This document shows positions 33,444-41,510 of a stretch of DNA of 64,000 nucleotides, one piece after another (position 1 is the first letter of the stretch; each line of letters begins with the position of its first letter). Origin of the DNA: Streptomyces barringtoniae (GTDB taxonomy: Bacteria; Actinomycetota; Actinomycetes; Streptomycetales; Streptomycetaceae); NCBI RefSeq assembly GCF_020819595.1, contig NZ_JAJHNP010000027.1:62001-126000 (forward strand), given 5' to 3'. Below the pieces are notes generated by a model. It saw nothing but the letters and a program-made list of their open reading frames with translations. It searched no databases and was not told the DNA's origin. Made by a program: the position numbers and the translations under genes.

Positions 33444-35672
33444 TCAGTTGCCGATGTTCGTCAGGCCGCCGCCGGCCGGCTCCACCACGTTCAGGACCGA
33501 CCGCGAGATGACGTCGTTCGGGACTCCGGCCGGGGTGTAGGCGATGGCGATCATCACGTACCCCCTGGGGATGCTGCTCCGAGGGGATGCGTAGAACGGC
33601 TCGACCAGGTAGCGGACGCTGCCGGACGGCTGGAGTGCGATTTCCCCGGCCACCTCGTTCTCGAACGCCGACATGCCCAGGGGGCCGTTGTTCGTGATCC
33701 GCTGGCCGCACGGGCTGAGATTGGCCGCCAGTGTGTTGGAGCCGCCGAAGCGTGCCGCGATGATGTGGCAGCGCGCCAGATCGTCCTTGGGGTCACGGCC
33801 GAGGCTGCGCACCTCGGCGCGGGCCTGCTGGTAGCCGAACGGATCGGCCTTGGTTTCGTCGCTGCTGTTGTTGGGCGGGTTCTTCAGGCAGGCCTGACCG
33901 GTTTCGCTGCGGCCGTTGGCACCGAGGGTGTTGAGCATCCAGCCGGCGCCGTTGTCGACCGCTCGGTCCGGGCGGGAACGGGTGCAGTCCCGGGCCTCGT
34001 CGTCCCGGGCAGGCGCCGCCCGTTCGACCAGATCGGCCGGTGCCGGTGCTTCCCGGGTCAGCTGTTCTTCCTGCTGCAGCGCCTGCTGCAGGGCCGCCAC
34101 GTCCACCTGTGCCAGGACACGGACGTCGATGTCGGCGGCGTAGTGGATGCCGTAGGGAACCGACGCCCCGCCCTGGGCCCGGGATTCGGATTCCGCCTCC
34201 TGCCTCCTGTCGGCCTCCTGTTCGGCGAAGACCGGGCCGGCGTCCGCGTCGCTGCACGTGATGTCGCCGGGGCTGTCCAGCGGCAGTTCCTCGGTGGCGG
34301 TGCAGGTGCCGGCCGGCCGGCCCTCGATCGTCACGGTCGCCGTCAGCTCGACCGTCACCCGTCCGCTGGTGATCCGCTTCCTGGCCTCACCGCTGGGGAC
34401 GACGCCGGTGATGTGACTGCCCACCACGCATCCGGTGGCAGAGCAGCTCATGTGCGGCTTTTCCTCGGCACGCGCCGTGACGCCGCTGTCCAGCGCGCCG
34501 GACAGCTGCGCGGTGTCGTCGTGGATCTCGCCGAGCAGAGCGCTGCTCTCCGGTCCGGACAGTGCGGATGTCGTGAAGGCACCGGTGGCGGGCGCGCTCG
34601 CCCATGTGGTGAAGGCGGCGAGACGGTTCGCGACGGCCGGCTCGCGCGCGTCGGCCTGCTGCGTGCCGGTTCCCGTACGGCGCTGCCCGCTCCGCGAGGA
34701 GGCACGCGGCACGAATTCCAGGAACCGGTGCGGGCGTGCCTTCGATATGTACAGGTCGCCCTGGGCGGTCCTCGCCCTGAGCGCGGGCACACCGTCCGCG
34801 CTCACGGTCGCGGCGTCGGAGTCCGGCAGGGTCGTACTTCCGCTGTTGACCGCTTTGAGCAGCAGGTTCGCGAGCACCGCGGGACTCAGCCCGGCGCGGG
34901 GTGTCGCGTCGTTCGCCGCATCGGACTCCGCGACCCCGGCCACCCACTTGCCCGCGAGATCCGTCCGGCCGTCCGAGCCACCGAGCCCGGCGGGCAGCGG
35001 GTCGGGCATCTTGACGTAGGTGGTGCCGCCCACGGTCAGCGTCTTGACGCGCGCGCCGGCGTACGGCGCCTCGCCGAGCGCCTCACCGGTGGCGGTGACC
35101 TGTGACTGTGTCCAGCCGGAGCCGTCCGTCGTCGAGGAGTACCGCACGCCGGGCTGCAGAGCCAGATCCACCAGGGCGGCGGCGAACGGCGCCCGGCGAT
35201 CGGTTTGCGGTGTCGGTGTCGGTGTCGTGGAGCCGTGCCTGGTCAGCAGTACGGCGGCGAGGGCGGTGATCACACCGAACGCCACGAGCGCCACCCAGCG
35301 GCCGGCGCGGTGCGTGGACATGACGGCTGCGGCGGCGCCGGTCCGGCGCCTCGGCTGGTGCGGTGGCCCGGGGTCCGGTCCCGGAGCCGGTCCGGGGCCC
35401 GGGGACAGCGGCGGTGCGGACCGCGGTGCCGCCGGAGCGGCCCACGTCGATGCCCTCGCACCGGCGGGAGGCGAGCCAGCCGTGCCTGCGGGAGGCTTCG
35501 CACCCGTGGCGGTCCAGGTCGATGCGCCCTGAGCGGCAGCTCCGCCCGCGCCGGACCGGGTGGGTGGCAGGGGCGCGGGCTGTCCCTGGGGCGGTGGCAC
35601 GGCACGGGGGGTCTGCTGCCAAGTCGGCAACTTCGGCTCGTCGGATTCGTTACTCCAGGAGCGATTCCCCAC
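33444..35672 (-). CDS. Membrane-anchored protein with C-terminal DNA/RNA non-specific nuclease domain (putative polymorphic toxin)
   Basis: The protein is 742 residues. A Pro/Gly/Ala-rich cytoplasmic N-terminus (1-120) leads into one transmembrane helix (about 125-144) with basic residues before it, so the C-terminus should face outward. Residues 160-320 look like a LppX/LprG-type beta domain (VRYSSTTDGSG, GGTTYVKMPDPLP). A cysteine-containing beta region (404-475) and an Ala/Gln/Glu helical linker follow. Residues 585-742 match Endonuclease_NS-type toxin domains: DLARCHIIAARFGGSN (H636), NLSPCGQ (N651) and a MSAFENEVA helix. The GTG start has GGGGTGGAG upstream. An immunity-like gene follows; a TerY-P triad is divergent, 140 bases away. 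Confidence 0.8.
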   Translation of the reverse strand: MGNRSWSNESDEPKLPTWQQTPRAVPPPQGQPAPLPPTRSGAGGAAAQGASTWTATGAKPPAGTAGSPPAGARASTWAAPAAPRSAPPLSPGPGPAPGPDPGPPHQPRRRTGAAAAVMSTHRAGRWVALVAFGVITALAAVLLTRHGSTTPTPTPQTDRRAPFAAALVDLALQPGVRYSSTTDGSGWTQSQVTATGEALGEAPYAGARVKTLTVGGTTYVKMPDPLPAGLGGSDGRTDLAGKWVAGVAESDAANDATPRAGLSPAVLANLLLKAVNSGSTTLPDSDAATVSADGVPALRARTAQGDLYISKARPHRFLEFVPRASSRSGQRRTGTGTQQADAREPAVANRLAAFTTWASAPATGAFTTSALSGPESSALLGEIHDDTAQLSGALDSGVTARAEEKPHMSCSATGCVVGSHITGVVPSGEARKRITSGRVTVELTATVTIEGRPAGTCTATEELPLDSPGDITCSDADAGPVFAEQEADRRQEAESESRAQGGASVPYGIHYAADIDVRVLAQVDVAALQQALQQEEQLTREAPAPADLVERAAPARDDEARDCTRSRPDRAVDNGAGWMLNTLGANGRSETGQACLKNPPNNSSDETKADPFGYQQARAEVRSLGRDPKDDLARCHIIAARFGGSNTLAANLSPCGQRITNNGPLGMSAFENEVAGEIALQPSGSVRYLVEPFYASPRSSIPRGYVMIAIAYTPAGVPNDVISRSVLNVVEPAGGGLTNIGN

Positions 35673-35812
35673 CGAAGCTCCACCCCGTATCGCTAGCCTC
35701 TACACCCATCGGGGGAACATACTTCAACTCCCAGGGCAGTCATAGGAGTTCACCCAGCCCTGCACACTTCCGACACGGCAGGCCGGACCAGACAACGGGG
35801 GAGACCGACTCA
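35673..35812. promoter_or_regulatory. Shared divergent promoter region of toxin and TerY-P triad
   Basis: The 140 bases between the two GTG/ATG starts must hold both promoters, since nothing else lies between them. The part near 35700-35750 is relatively AT-rich for this genome. I see no clear operator repeat. Confidence 0.5.
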
Positions 35813-36496
35813 ATGGCGGAGACCAGGGGCGTACTGCTGCCGGCCTATGTGCTGGCGGACGAGTCGCAGTCGATGGGACCGTACCGGCAGGACTTGTCGA
35901 ATGGCCTTGTGTCGTTGTGTGAGGGCCTTCGGGCCGAGCCGATGGTCGCGGCCAAGCTACGGCTGGCCGTGCTCGGCTTCTCCGACGACGTGCAGGTGCG
36001 TCTCGCGGTGGCCGACATGCGTACCGAGACCAGCCTGCCCCAGGTCAGCATCCGGGGCCTGACCAACTACGAGGCCGTGTTCGACGATCTGCTGGCCCGT
36101 ATTCCCTCCGACGTGCAGTGGCTGCGCGGTGAGGGGTACAAGGTTCACCGTCCGGTGGTGTTCTTCCTCAGCGACGGGCAGCCCACCGACGGCGGGGCCT
36201 GGCGTCAGCCCCATGCCAAGCTGACCGACAAGGCGACGACACCGACTGCCCCGAACATCGTGGCCTGCGGGATCGGTGATGCCCAGGCTCACACGATGGT
36301 CGAGGTCGCCACGCGCAAGGAGTTCGCCTTCGTCGCCAAGCCGGGCACCGACATCGGCCGGGCGGTCGCCGAGTTCTTCCATGCGCTCACCGCGAGCCTG
36401 GTCGCCTCGGGGCAGGCGCTGAACTCGGCCAGCCCGCAGCTGGTGGTGAACCGGCCGGACCAGTTCACCATGGCGATCGATGAGGTCGGCGAGTGA
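35813..36496 (+). CDS. vWA domain protein (TerY-like, TerY-P triad component)
   Basis: The 227-residue protein is almost entirely one von Willebrand A domain. The MIDAS motif DxSxS appears as DESQS (starting at residue 16), with the threonine in RGLTNYEAVFDDLL and the distal aspartate in FFLSDGQPTD. No signal peptide is present. With the overlapping PP2C gene and the kinase it forms the TerY-P triad described in tellurite-resistance-linked and conflict systems, where the vWA protein is thought to be the scaffold or client. It overlaps the phosphatase gene by four bases (GTGA). Confidence 0.9.
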   Translation: MAETRGVLLPAYVLADESQSMGPYRQDLSNGLVSLCEGLRAEPMVAAKLRLAVLGFSDDVQVRLAVADMRTETSLPQVSIRGLTNYEAVFDDLLARIPSDVQWLRGEGYKVHRPVVFFLSDGQPTDGGAWRQPHAKLTDKATTPTAPNIVACGIGDAQAHTMVEVATRKEFAFVAKPGTDIGRAVAEFFHALTASLVASGQALNSASPQLVVNRPDQFTMAIDEVGE

Positions 36497-37440
36497 AGTT
36501 CCCGAGGGGCGACGGTCCCGCGGCAGCGCCGACCGCCCCCGTGGGCGCGCATGGGCCTGCGCCCTGGCAACGGGTCACGGTGGGCGTTCCGGGCCCCGAG
36601 TTCGAGGCCCGGCCGCCGGGCCAGTACGACTTCGACTTTCCCGACACCGAGTGTGACGGCTGGTCGACACCTTCGCTGTCCCTGCGCTTCGCTTCGGTAC
36701 GCGGTGCCAAACACCGGTACTACCGCCAGCCGCGCCAGGACGCCGCACGTGCCGCGGTACACGAATCCACGGGCAGCGTCGTCTTCGCCGTGGCCGATGG
36801 TGTCTCAAGCGCCGCCAATTCCGAGTTGGGCGCTGTCGAAGCGTGCCGGGCCTCCATCGAGATGATGTTGCATCAACTCTCCGGAGATCAAGACAAGTTG
36901 GTCTTTCCGGAAGTGGCCCGGCATGCCGCCGAGCGACTGCGGGAGCTGGCCCGGTGGCGCTTGAACGGCAAAGAGCCCCAGCCGAGCGAGGTGGCGGGCC
37001 TCTATGCGACGACGCTCGTCGCCGGCGCCGTACACGTCCACCCGTCGGGGCCCGTGGCCGAGATCTGCCGTATCGGGGACTCCGGCGCCTGGGTACTGGA
37101 CTCGCCGAGCGGGCGGTATCAGCCGCTGTTCGGTCCGAAGACCGACTCGGAGGCCCTGGTGGTGTCGAACGAGGTGACACCGCTTCCCCACGTCCCCGAT
37201 CCGCTGGAACACACCAGCGCCCGTCTGGACTCCGGCCAGGTGCTGCTGATCGGCACCGACGGGTTCGAGGATCCGCTCGGGGACGGCGACGGCCAGGTCG
37301 GCTCCCTGTTCGCCCGCCACCTCGCCGCCCCGCCGCCCGCGCTGTGGTTGGCGCATCTGCTGGACTTCTCCCGGGAGACCTTCGACGACGACCGCACTCT
37401 GCTGGCCGTCTGGCCCCACTCCACGGCAGAGTCACGATGA
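36493..37440 (+). CDS. PP2C-type serine/threonine phosphatase (TerY-P triad component)
   Basis: The 315-residue phosphatase has about 60 extra residues at the N-terminus, Pro-rich at first. The PP2C metal-binding motifs are intact: VFAVADGVSS (D102), LYATTLVAGAV, CRIGDSGAW, IGTDGFED and DDRTLLAVW near the C-terminus. It should remove phosphate from targets of the neighbouring kinase. The GTG start overlaps the vWA gene stop, and the stop overlaps the kinase ATG, so the three genes are translationally coupled. No membrane segment is present, so it acts in the cytoplasm. Confidence 0.93.
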   Translation: MKFPRGDGPAAAPTAPVGAHGPAPWQRVTVGVPGPEFEARPPGQYDFDFPDTECDGWSTPSLSLRFASVRGAKHRYYRQPRQDAARAAVHESTGSVVFAVADGVSSAANSELGAVEACRASIEMMLHQLSGDQDKLVFPEVARHAAERLRELARWRLNGKEPQPSEVAGLYATTLVAGAVHVHPSGPVAEICRIGDSGAWVLDSPSGRYQPLFGPKTDSEALVVSNEVTPLPHVPDPLEHTSARLDSGQVLLIGTDGFEDPLGDGDGQVGSLFARHLAAPPPALWLAHLLDFSRETFDDDRTLLAVWPHSTAESR

Positions 37441-39173
37441 GCCCCAGGCCATTACCGGTTGTCGAACACAGCACGCTCACCCTGGGCCCCCAGCTGGGCC
37501 AAGGCGGCCAGGGCACGGTGTACCAGGTCGCCAACAAGAAGATCAACGAGGCCGAGGGCGGCGGCTGGGACGTGGCCTACAAGGAGTACGCCACCGCCGT
37601 GCTGCCCGACCTCGACGCGGCCGCACTGGCAGCGCAGGTGGGCCTGCTCGGCGAGTTGAGCGCCGAGGACGGCCGGTGGCTGTGCGACAAGACCGCCTGG
37701 CCCGCGGCCGTTGTCGAACGCCACGGCCGTGCCTGCGGGTTCCTCATGCGTGCCGTTCCCGACCGGTTCCGCTTCAGCTTCCAGAGCCTGGCCGGCACGT
37801 CCACGGGAACAAGGCGCCTGGCGAATCTGGAGTACCTGCTGAACGACGACGCCTACGTCGCGGGGGTCGGTCTGACCATCAGCGAACGCGACCGGCTCGA
37901 CATTCTGACCGACTTGGCGACCACCCTCGCCCGGCTGCACCGCATCGGCATCACGGTCGGCGACCTCTCCCCCAAGAACCTGCTCTTCACCACAGCCCCG
38001 CGGCCCGAGTGTTTCCTCATCGACTGTGATGCCATGCGGGTGCGGGGCGCCACCGTGCTGCCCCAGGCCGAGACACCCGACTGGCAGGTCCCCGCAGGCG
38101 AGGAGAAGGCCACACGCGCCAGCGATGTCCACAAGCTGGCGCTGCTCGCCATCCGGCTCTTCGCCCGCGATCAGTCCGCCACCGACCCCACCGCGCTCAC
38201 CGCGCTCAGCCCGGGACTCGGTGACCTCGCCCGCGCCAGCCTCAACCCCGACACTGCCCGCAGGCCGGCCCCGGCCGCGTGGGCCGAGCAGCTCAGCGCG
38301 GCGAGCACCACCGCATCGACCGCCCCCGCCACAGCGCCCACCGCGCAGCGCACGTCCCGCCGGTCCAACGCCGCATCGGCCGGCCGACCCGGCGGAGGGA
38401 GCGCGGCGGGGGTCTCGCACGGTCCGGCCGGCACGCAACCCGGTGTCAACTGGTCCGTTCTCAATGGAGTCGCTGCTGTGGTCGCCCTGATCGTGATCGT
38501 CGTCGCGTTCGTGGCCACGCACTCGCACAGCGGTTCCAGCTCCGCGTCGGACGACTCACCGCAGCCCACTTTCTCCCAGGACTACACCAGCGGGACCTCC
38601 GCGGACGCGAGCGACGGCTCCGCCGACGACAGCGGCGGCAGTGGAAGCAGCAGCGACAGTGGTGGAGCGACGACCACCGACCCCAGCACCACTGCGCCCA
38701 GCGCGGAGGACCAGGCATTCAGCGACGTCTCCGCCGACGACTGCCTGAGCGACTACTACAAAGACGCGGAATGGAGCTCGTCCACGCCGACGACGACCAG
38801 TTGCTCCGACACCGACGCCTACTTCCGTGTGGCGTCGGTCGAGCACGGGACCTGCTCCTCCGACGACATGACCTGGTACCACAACAACAGCGACTACTCC
38901 GAGACCAATCTCTGCCTGGACCGCAACTACGTGAGCGGCCAGTGCATGTTCGCCAAAGCCAGCGGACAGACGCTCTCGATGTACTTCAACGCCGTCACGC
39001 CGTGCGAAGCCGGCATCCCCGACAACTACCAGTACACCGTCCAGCTCACGAGGGTGTACCCCGGCGGCGCTCCTGACGACGCCTGCGGGAGCGACCGCCT
39101 GTGGAAGCCCGGCAACGGCGCCGTCCTGTGCGGGAAGGGCATCTGGAAGCGTCACGGCCTTCCCGACATGTAG
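37437..39173 (+). CDS. Transmembrane protein kinase (TerY-P triad) with Cys-rich outer domain
   Basis: The protein is 578 residues. The kinase domain (about 1-285) has the glycine loop GQGGQGTVY (21-29), lysine K49 in VAYKEY, a catalytic loop GDLSPKN (D176) in place of HRD, and DCD (196-198) in place of DFG, as in TerY-P-type kinases. A Ser/Thr/Ala linker leads to one transmembrane helix (341-361). Outside lies a Ser/Asp/Thr linker, then a domain (about 430-578) with nine cysteines (first in SADDCLSDY, last in VLCGKG), probably disulfide-bonded and similar to septum-formation/LppU-like actinobacterial domains. This suggests a sensor-kinase layout. The ATG overlaps the PP2C stop. Confidence 0.9.
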   Translation: MSPRPLPVVEHSTLTLGPQLGQGGQGTVYQVANKKINEAEGGGWDVAYKEYATAVLPDLDAAALAAQVGLLGELSAEDGRWLCDKTAWPAAVVERHGRACGFLMRAVPDRFRFSFQSLAGTSTGTRRLANLEYLLNDDAYVAGVGLTISERDRLDILTDLATTLARLHRIGITVGDLSPKNLLFTTAPRPECFLIDCDAMRVRGATVLPQAETPDWQVPAGEEKATRASDVHKLALLAIRLFARDQSATDPTALTALSPGLGDLARASLNPDTARRPAPAAWAEQLSAASTTASTAPATAPTAQRTSRRSNAASAGRPGGGSAAGVSHGPAGTQPGVNWSVLNGVAAVVALIVIVVAFVATHSHSGSSSASDDSPQPTFSQDYTSGTSADASDGSADDSGGSGSSSDSGGATTTDPSTTAPSAEDQAFSDVSADDCLSDYYKDAEWSSSTPTTTSCSDTDAYFRVASVEHGTCSSDDMTWYHNNSDYSETNLCLDRNYVSGQCMFAKASGQTLSMYFNAVTPCEAGIPDNYQYTVQLTRVYPGGAPDDACGSDRLWKPGNGAVLCGKGIWKRHGLPDM

Positions 39174-39326
39174 CCCTCCGAGACCACCCACGATCGGCCC
39201 GTCCGGCAGCGGCCTCGCGATGGTGGCGAACGCGCCGGGTCCGCCCCAGGCTCGCCGGCGGGCCGTCACGGGAGCTCACCCGGTCCTCCTGATCCGCGCC
39301 GGCGCCGGGGTCCCCTGTCGGCCCGG

Positions 39327-39698
39327 CTACAGCCTGTGGATCGCCTCTTCGATCGTCGCAGCCAGGGAGGCCATCGCCGTGACCCCCGGCACCGCGTCCA
39401 CGAGTGCTCGCGAGAACAGCTTCAGCTTGCCCACGCGCGGTGCCACGGAGCCGAGTTCGTCCCGCGCGTCCTGCGCGGCCTCGATCAGGTCGGCGCGCTC
39501 GGGATGCCCGGACCGGCCCAGCTCGTCGATCAGCCGGCCGAGCAGGTCGCCGATCTCCTGGGGCGTGCGTTGCCTGACCTCGCCGGACTGGACCAGACCG
39601 CTGTCCCGGACGTCGGCCTTCGCGTTCCTGCCGCTGGCAACAGCGTTCCCGACGACCTGTGAACCGCCCGTCGCGATGATCCCGTGATTGCTGTTCAT
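39327..39698 (-). CDS. Small helical protein with N-terminal GIIATGG motif
   Basis: The 123-residue protein begins MNSNHGIIATGGSQVVGNAV. It continues as an all-helical region with a QEIGDLLGRLIDELGRSGHP helix and a hydrophobic C-terminal stretch (VDAVPGVTAMASLAATIEE). The C-terminal layout recalls DUF5955-like or effector-associated helical domains of actinobacteria, but I cannot assign it firmly. Its first 20 residues share N-x-GIIATGG-x-QV-x(3)-x-ASG with the C-terminal end of the product of the upstream gene (39745-41328), which reads in the same direction 46 bases away. The pair is convergent with the TerY-P triad. Confidence 0.7.
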   Translation of the reverse strand: MNSNHGIIATGGSQVVGNAVASGRNAKADVRDSGLVQSGEVRQRTPQEIGDLLGRLIDELGRSGHPERADLIEAAQDARDELGSVAPRVGKLKLFSRALVDAVPGVTAMASLAATIEEAIHRL

Positions 39699-39744
39699 TC
39701 TGTCCTCCCTACCTCTTCCTCGAACCGTGCGAACCTTCTGGACG

Positions 39745-41328
39745 TCAATCCGTGTTCACCAGGGGGATCTTGTTGAGCAAGCGCATGTAGACCCGTGACT
39801 GCGTTCCGGAGGCGATCGAGCTGGACGCCACCTGCGCCCCGCCCGTCGCGATGATGCCGTTGTTGACGATCAACTGCTGGCGCTGGATCAGCTCGCTCAC
39901 GTCGATGCCACGTGCCTCGGCGAATTCGATGAGCGCGTCCAGGGCACGTCTTTCGATCATCTTCAGAGCAAGGCCGCTGTCGGCCTTGTGGAAGTGGCGT
40001 TGGTGACTCGTCTCGGCGGCCTGCTGACGTACGCCCCACCGCGCGCCGTAGTCGAACCGGCGCAGCGAGGTGATCAGCTTGTTCTGCAGCCGTACGCGCC
40101 GCGTGATCCGGTAGTCGGGGGAGAATCCCGTGACCGCGCGTACGGGCGAGGCCAGCAGGACGAACGGGGTGCTGGCCAAGGTCTCCGACATCAGCTCGGC
40201 CACCTGGCGCAGAGATGGCCGGGGCATGAGAGTGTCGATGACCCGGTAGCGGTCGGCGAGGGGGAACAACACCGTCTGAGTCGCTTCCACGCACAGGTTG
40301 GAGTCGGACCGGACGAAGCGCAGGAAGAGCGAGGTGACCAGTTCACCGCCCCAGCCAGTGGAGTGCACGGAAAGATAGGGGCGGGCACCTTCTTCGGGTG
40401 CACGCTTCAGCTTGTCCATCTGGTCCTGGCCGATCCGGGGGACGGGCCGGCCGAGTGGGTCGGCAAGGAAGCGGGCGTCCCCCAGGAGGGTCGTTCCTTC
40501 GACGAACAGCCGTTCCTCGATCTCCAGGCAGGGCAGAGACAGGGTGCCGAGGCGCGCGGCGACGTGGTCGTAGAGCTCCGTCACGTCGAAGTCCTGCGGA
40601 GTACCCCCGAGCGGGCCCGGGGCACTGACGTCGAACGTCAAGGACCATGAGTCGAGTGGGTCTCCATACCCGACGAAGGGGGAGTATCCGCTGTAGACGG
40701 TGGTGTTTCCGTCAGCGTAGGCGCTGATCTGGCTGAGCCGCGTCGCGATGTCACCGTTGCGCGGAGGAGGCGCGGCCGCGGGGTCGAACTGGTTCGGGCG
40801 CAGGCTCTGCAGGTGCCCCCCGTACCGGGTCGAGACCTCGAAGGCCAACACGGTCAGCCAGGCCAGGAACAGCACCAGCAGGGCAACCCCGGAGTCGTGA
40901 GCCCATAACACGAAGAGCAGTAACAGCACGAGCAGCGGGGCGAGCAGGAGGTCCCGCTGGTGGCGGCGCGCATTGGCCAGATAGGCGTGGCGGAGCACCA
41001 CGGGCACATCGCATGCCGGGGCCGCCCCCACACCCAGGTGGGGTTCCGCGGCGATCTGCTTGATGAGCAACTCGGCGTACGCACGATCCAGGTACGCGGC
41101 CGCGCACAGATATCTGGTGACATCAAGGCCGCCGCCCCATCGGATCGCGGAGGTTTGGCGTCGTCCGCCGCTCCACGTGGTGGGCCCGTTGACCGTGAGG
41201 GGCGTGGCAGCAGGGGACGTGGGCTGCACAGCGGCCGGCTTCGGGGCGTTCAGGGGTGTACCGCACGAGCCGCACAGCGTGGACCACGTGGCCGCGCCCC
41301 GGCCACATCCGGGGCATGCCGTCGTCAT
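39745..41328 (-). CDS. Zinc-ribbon membrane protein with C-terminal GIIATGG motif, unknown
   Basis: The 527-residue protein starts MTTACPGCGRGA. A four-cysteine zinc ribbon (CPGC ... CGSC) occupies the first 25 residues, followed by a Pro/Ala linker. Two adjacent transmembrane helices lie around residues 150-190 (LLLAPLLVLLLLFVLW and VALLVLFLAWLTVLAF). A large cytoplasmic domain with strands and helices follows (DSWSLTFDVSAPG, GRPVPRIGQDQMDKL, LVTSLFLRFVRSD). Near the end, LIQRQQLIVNNGIIATGGAQ (motif at about residues 489-508) repeats the motif at the N-terminus of the next gene product. I do not recognise the central domain. GGGGGAG precedes the ATG. Confidence 0.75.
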   Translation of the reverse strand: MTTACPGCGRGAATWSTLCGSCGTPLNAPKPAAVQPTSPAATPLTVNGPTTWSGGRRQTSAIRWGGGLDVTRYLCAAAYLDRAYAELLIKQIAAEPHLGVGAAPACDVPVVLRHAYLANARRHQRDLLLAPLLVLLLLFVLWAHDSGVALLVLFLAWLTVLAFEVSTRYGGHLQSLRPNQFDPAAAPPPRNGDIATRLSQISAYADGNTTVYSGYSPFVGYGDPLDSWSLTFDVSAPGPLGGTPQDFDVTELYDHVAARLGTLSLPCLEIEERLFVEGTTLLGDARFLADPLGRPVPRIGQDQMDKLKRAPEEGARPYLSVHSTGWGGELVTSLFLRFVRSDSNLCVEATQTVLFPLADRYRVIDTLMPRPSLRQVAELMSETLASTPFVLLASPVRAVTGFSPDYRITRRVRLQNKLITSLRRFDYGARWGVRQQAAETSHQRHFHKADSGLALKMIERRALDALIEFAEARGIDVSELIQRQQLIVNNGIIATGGAQVASSSIASGTQSRVYMRLLNKIPLVNTD

Positions 41329-41510
41329 TGCTCCCCCGTTCGTAAGCGAACCCGCAGGATTACGGTGCACCACACATACCGCAGGGAGGCGTCACCAACG
41401 CCACCTGGAGCAATTCCGTTACACGGACGGTGCGTTGGGTTCGCGCTCGACCTGGGCCGAACCGCCGCAGGATGCAAGGCAGCATCAGGTCAAGCCGGCC
41501 GAGCCGCACC

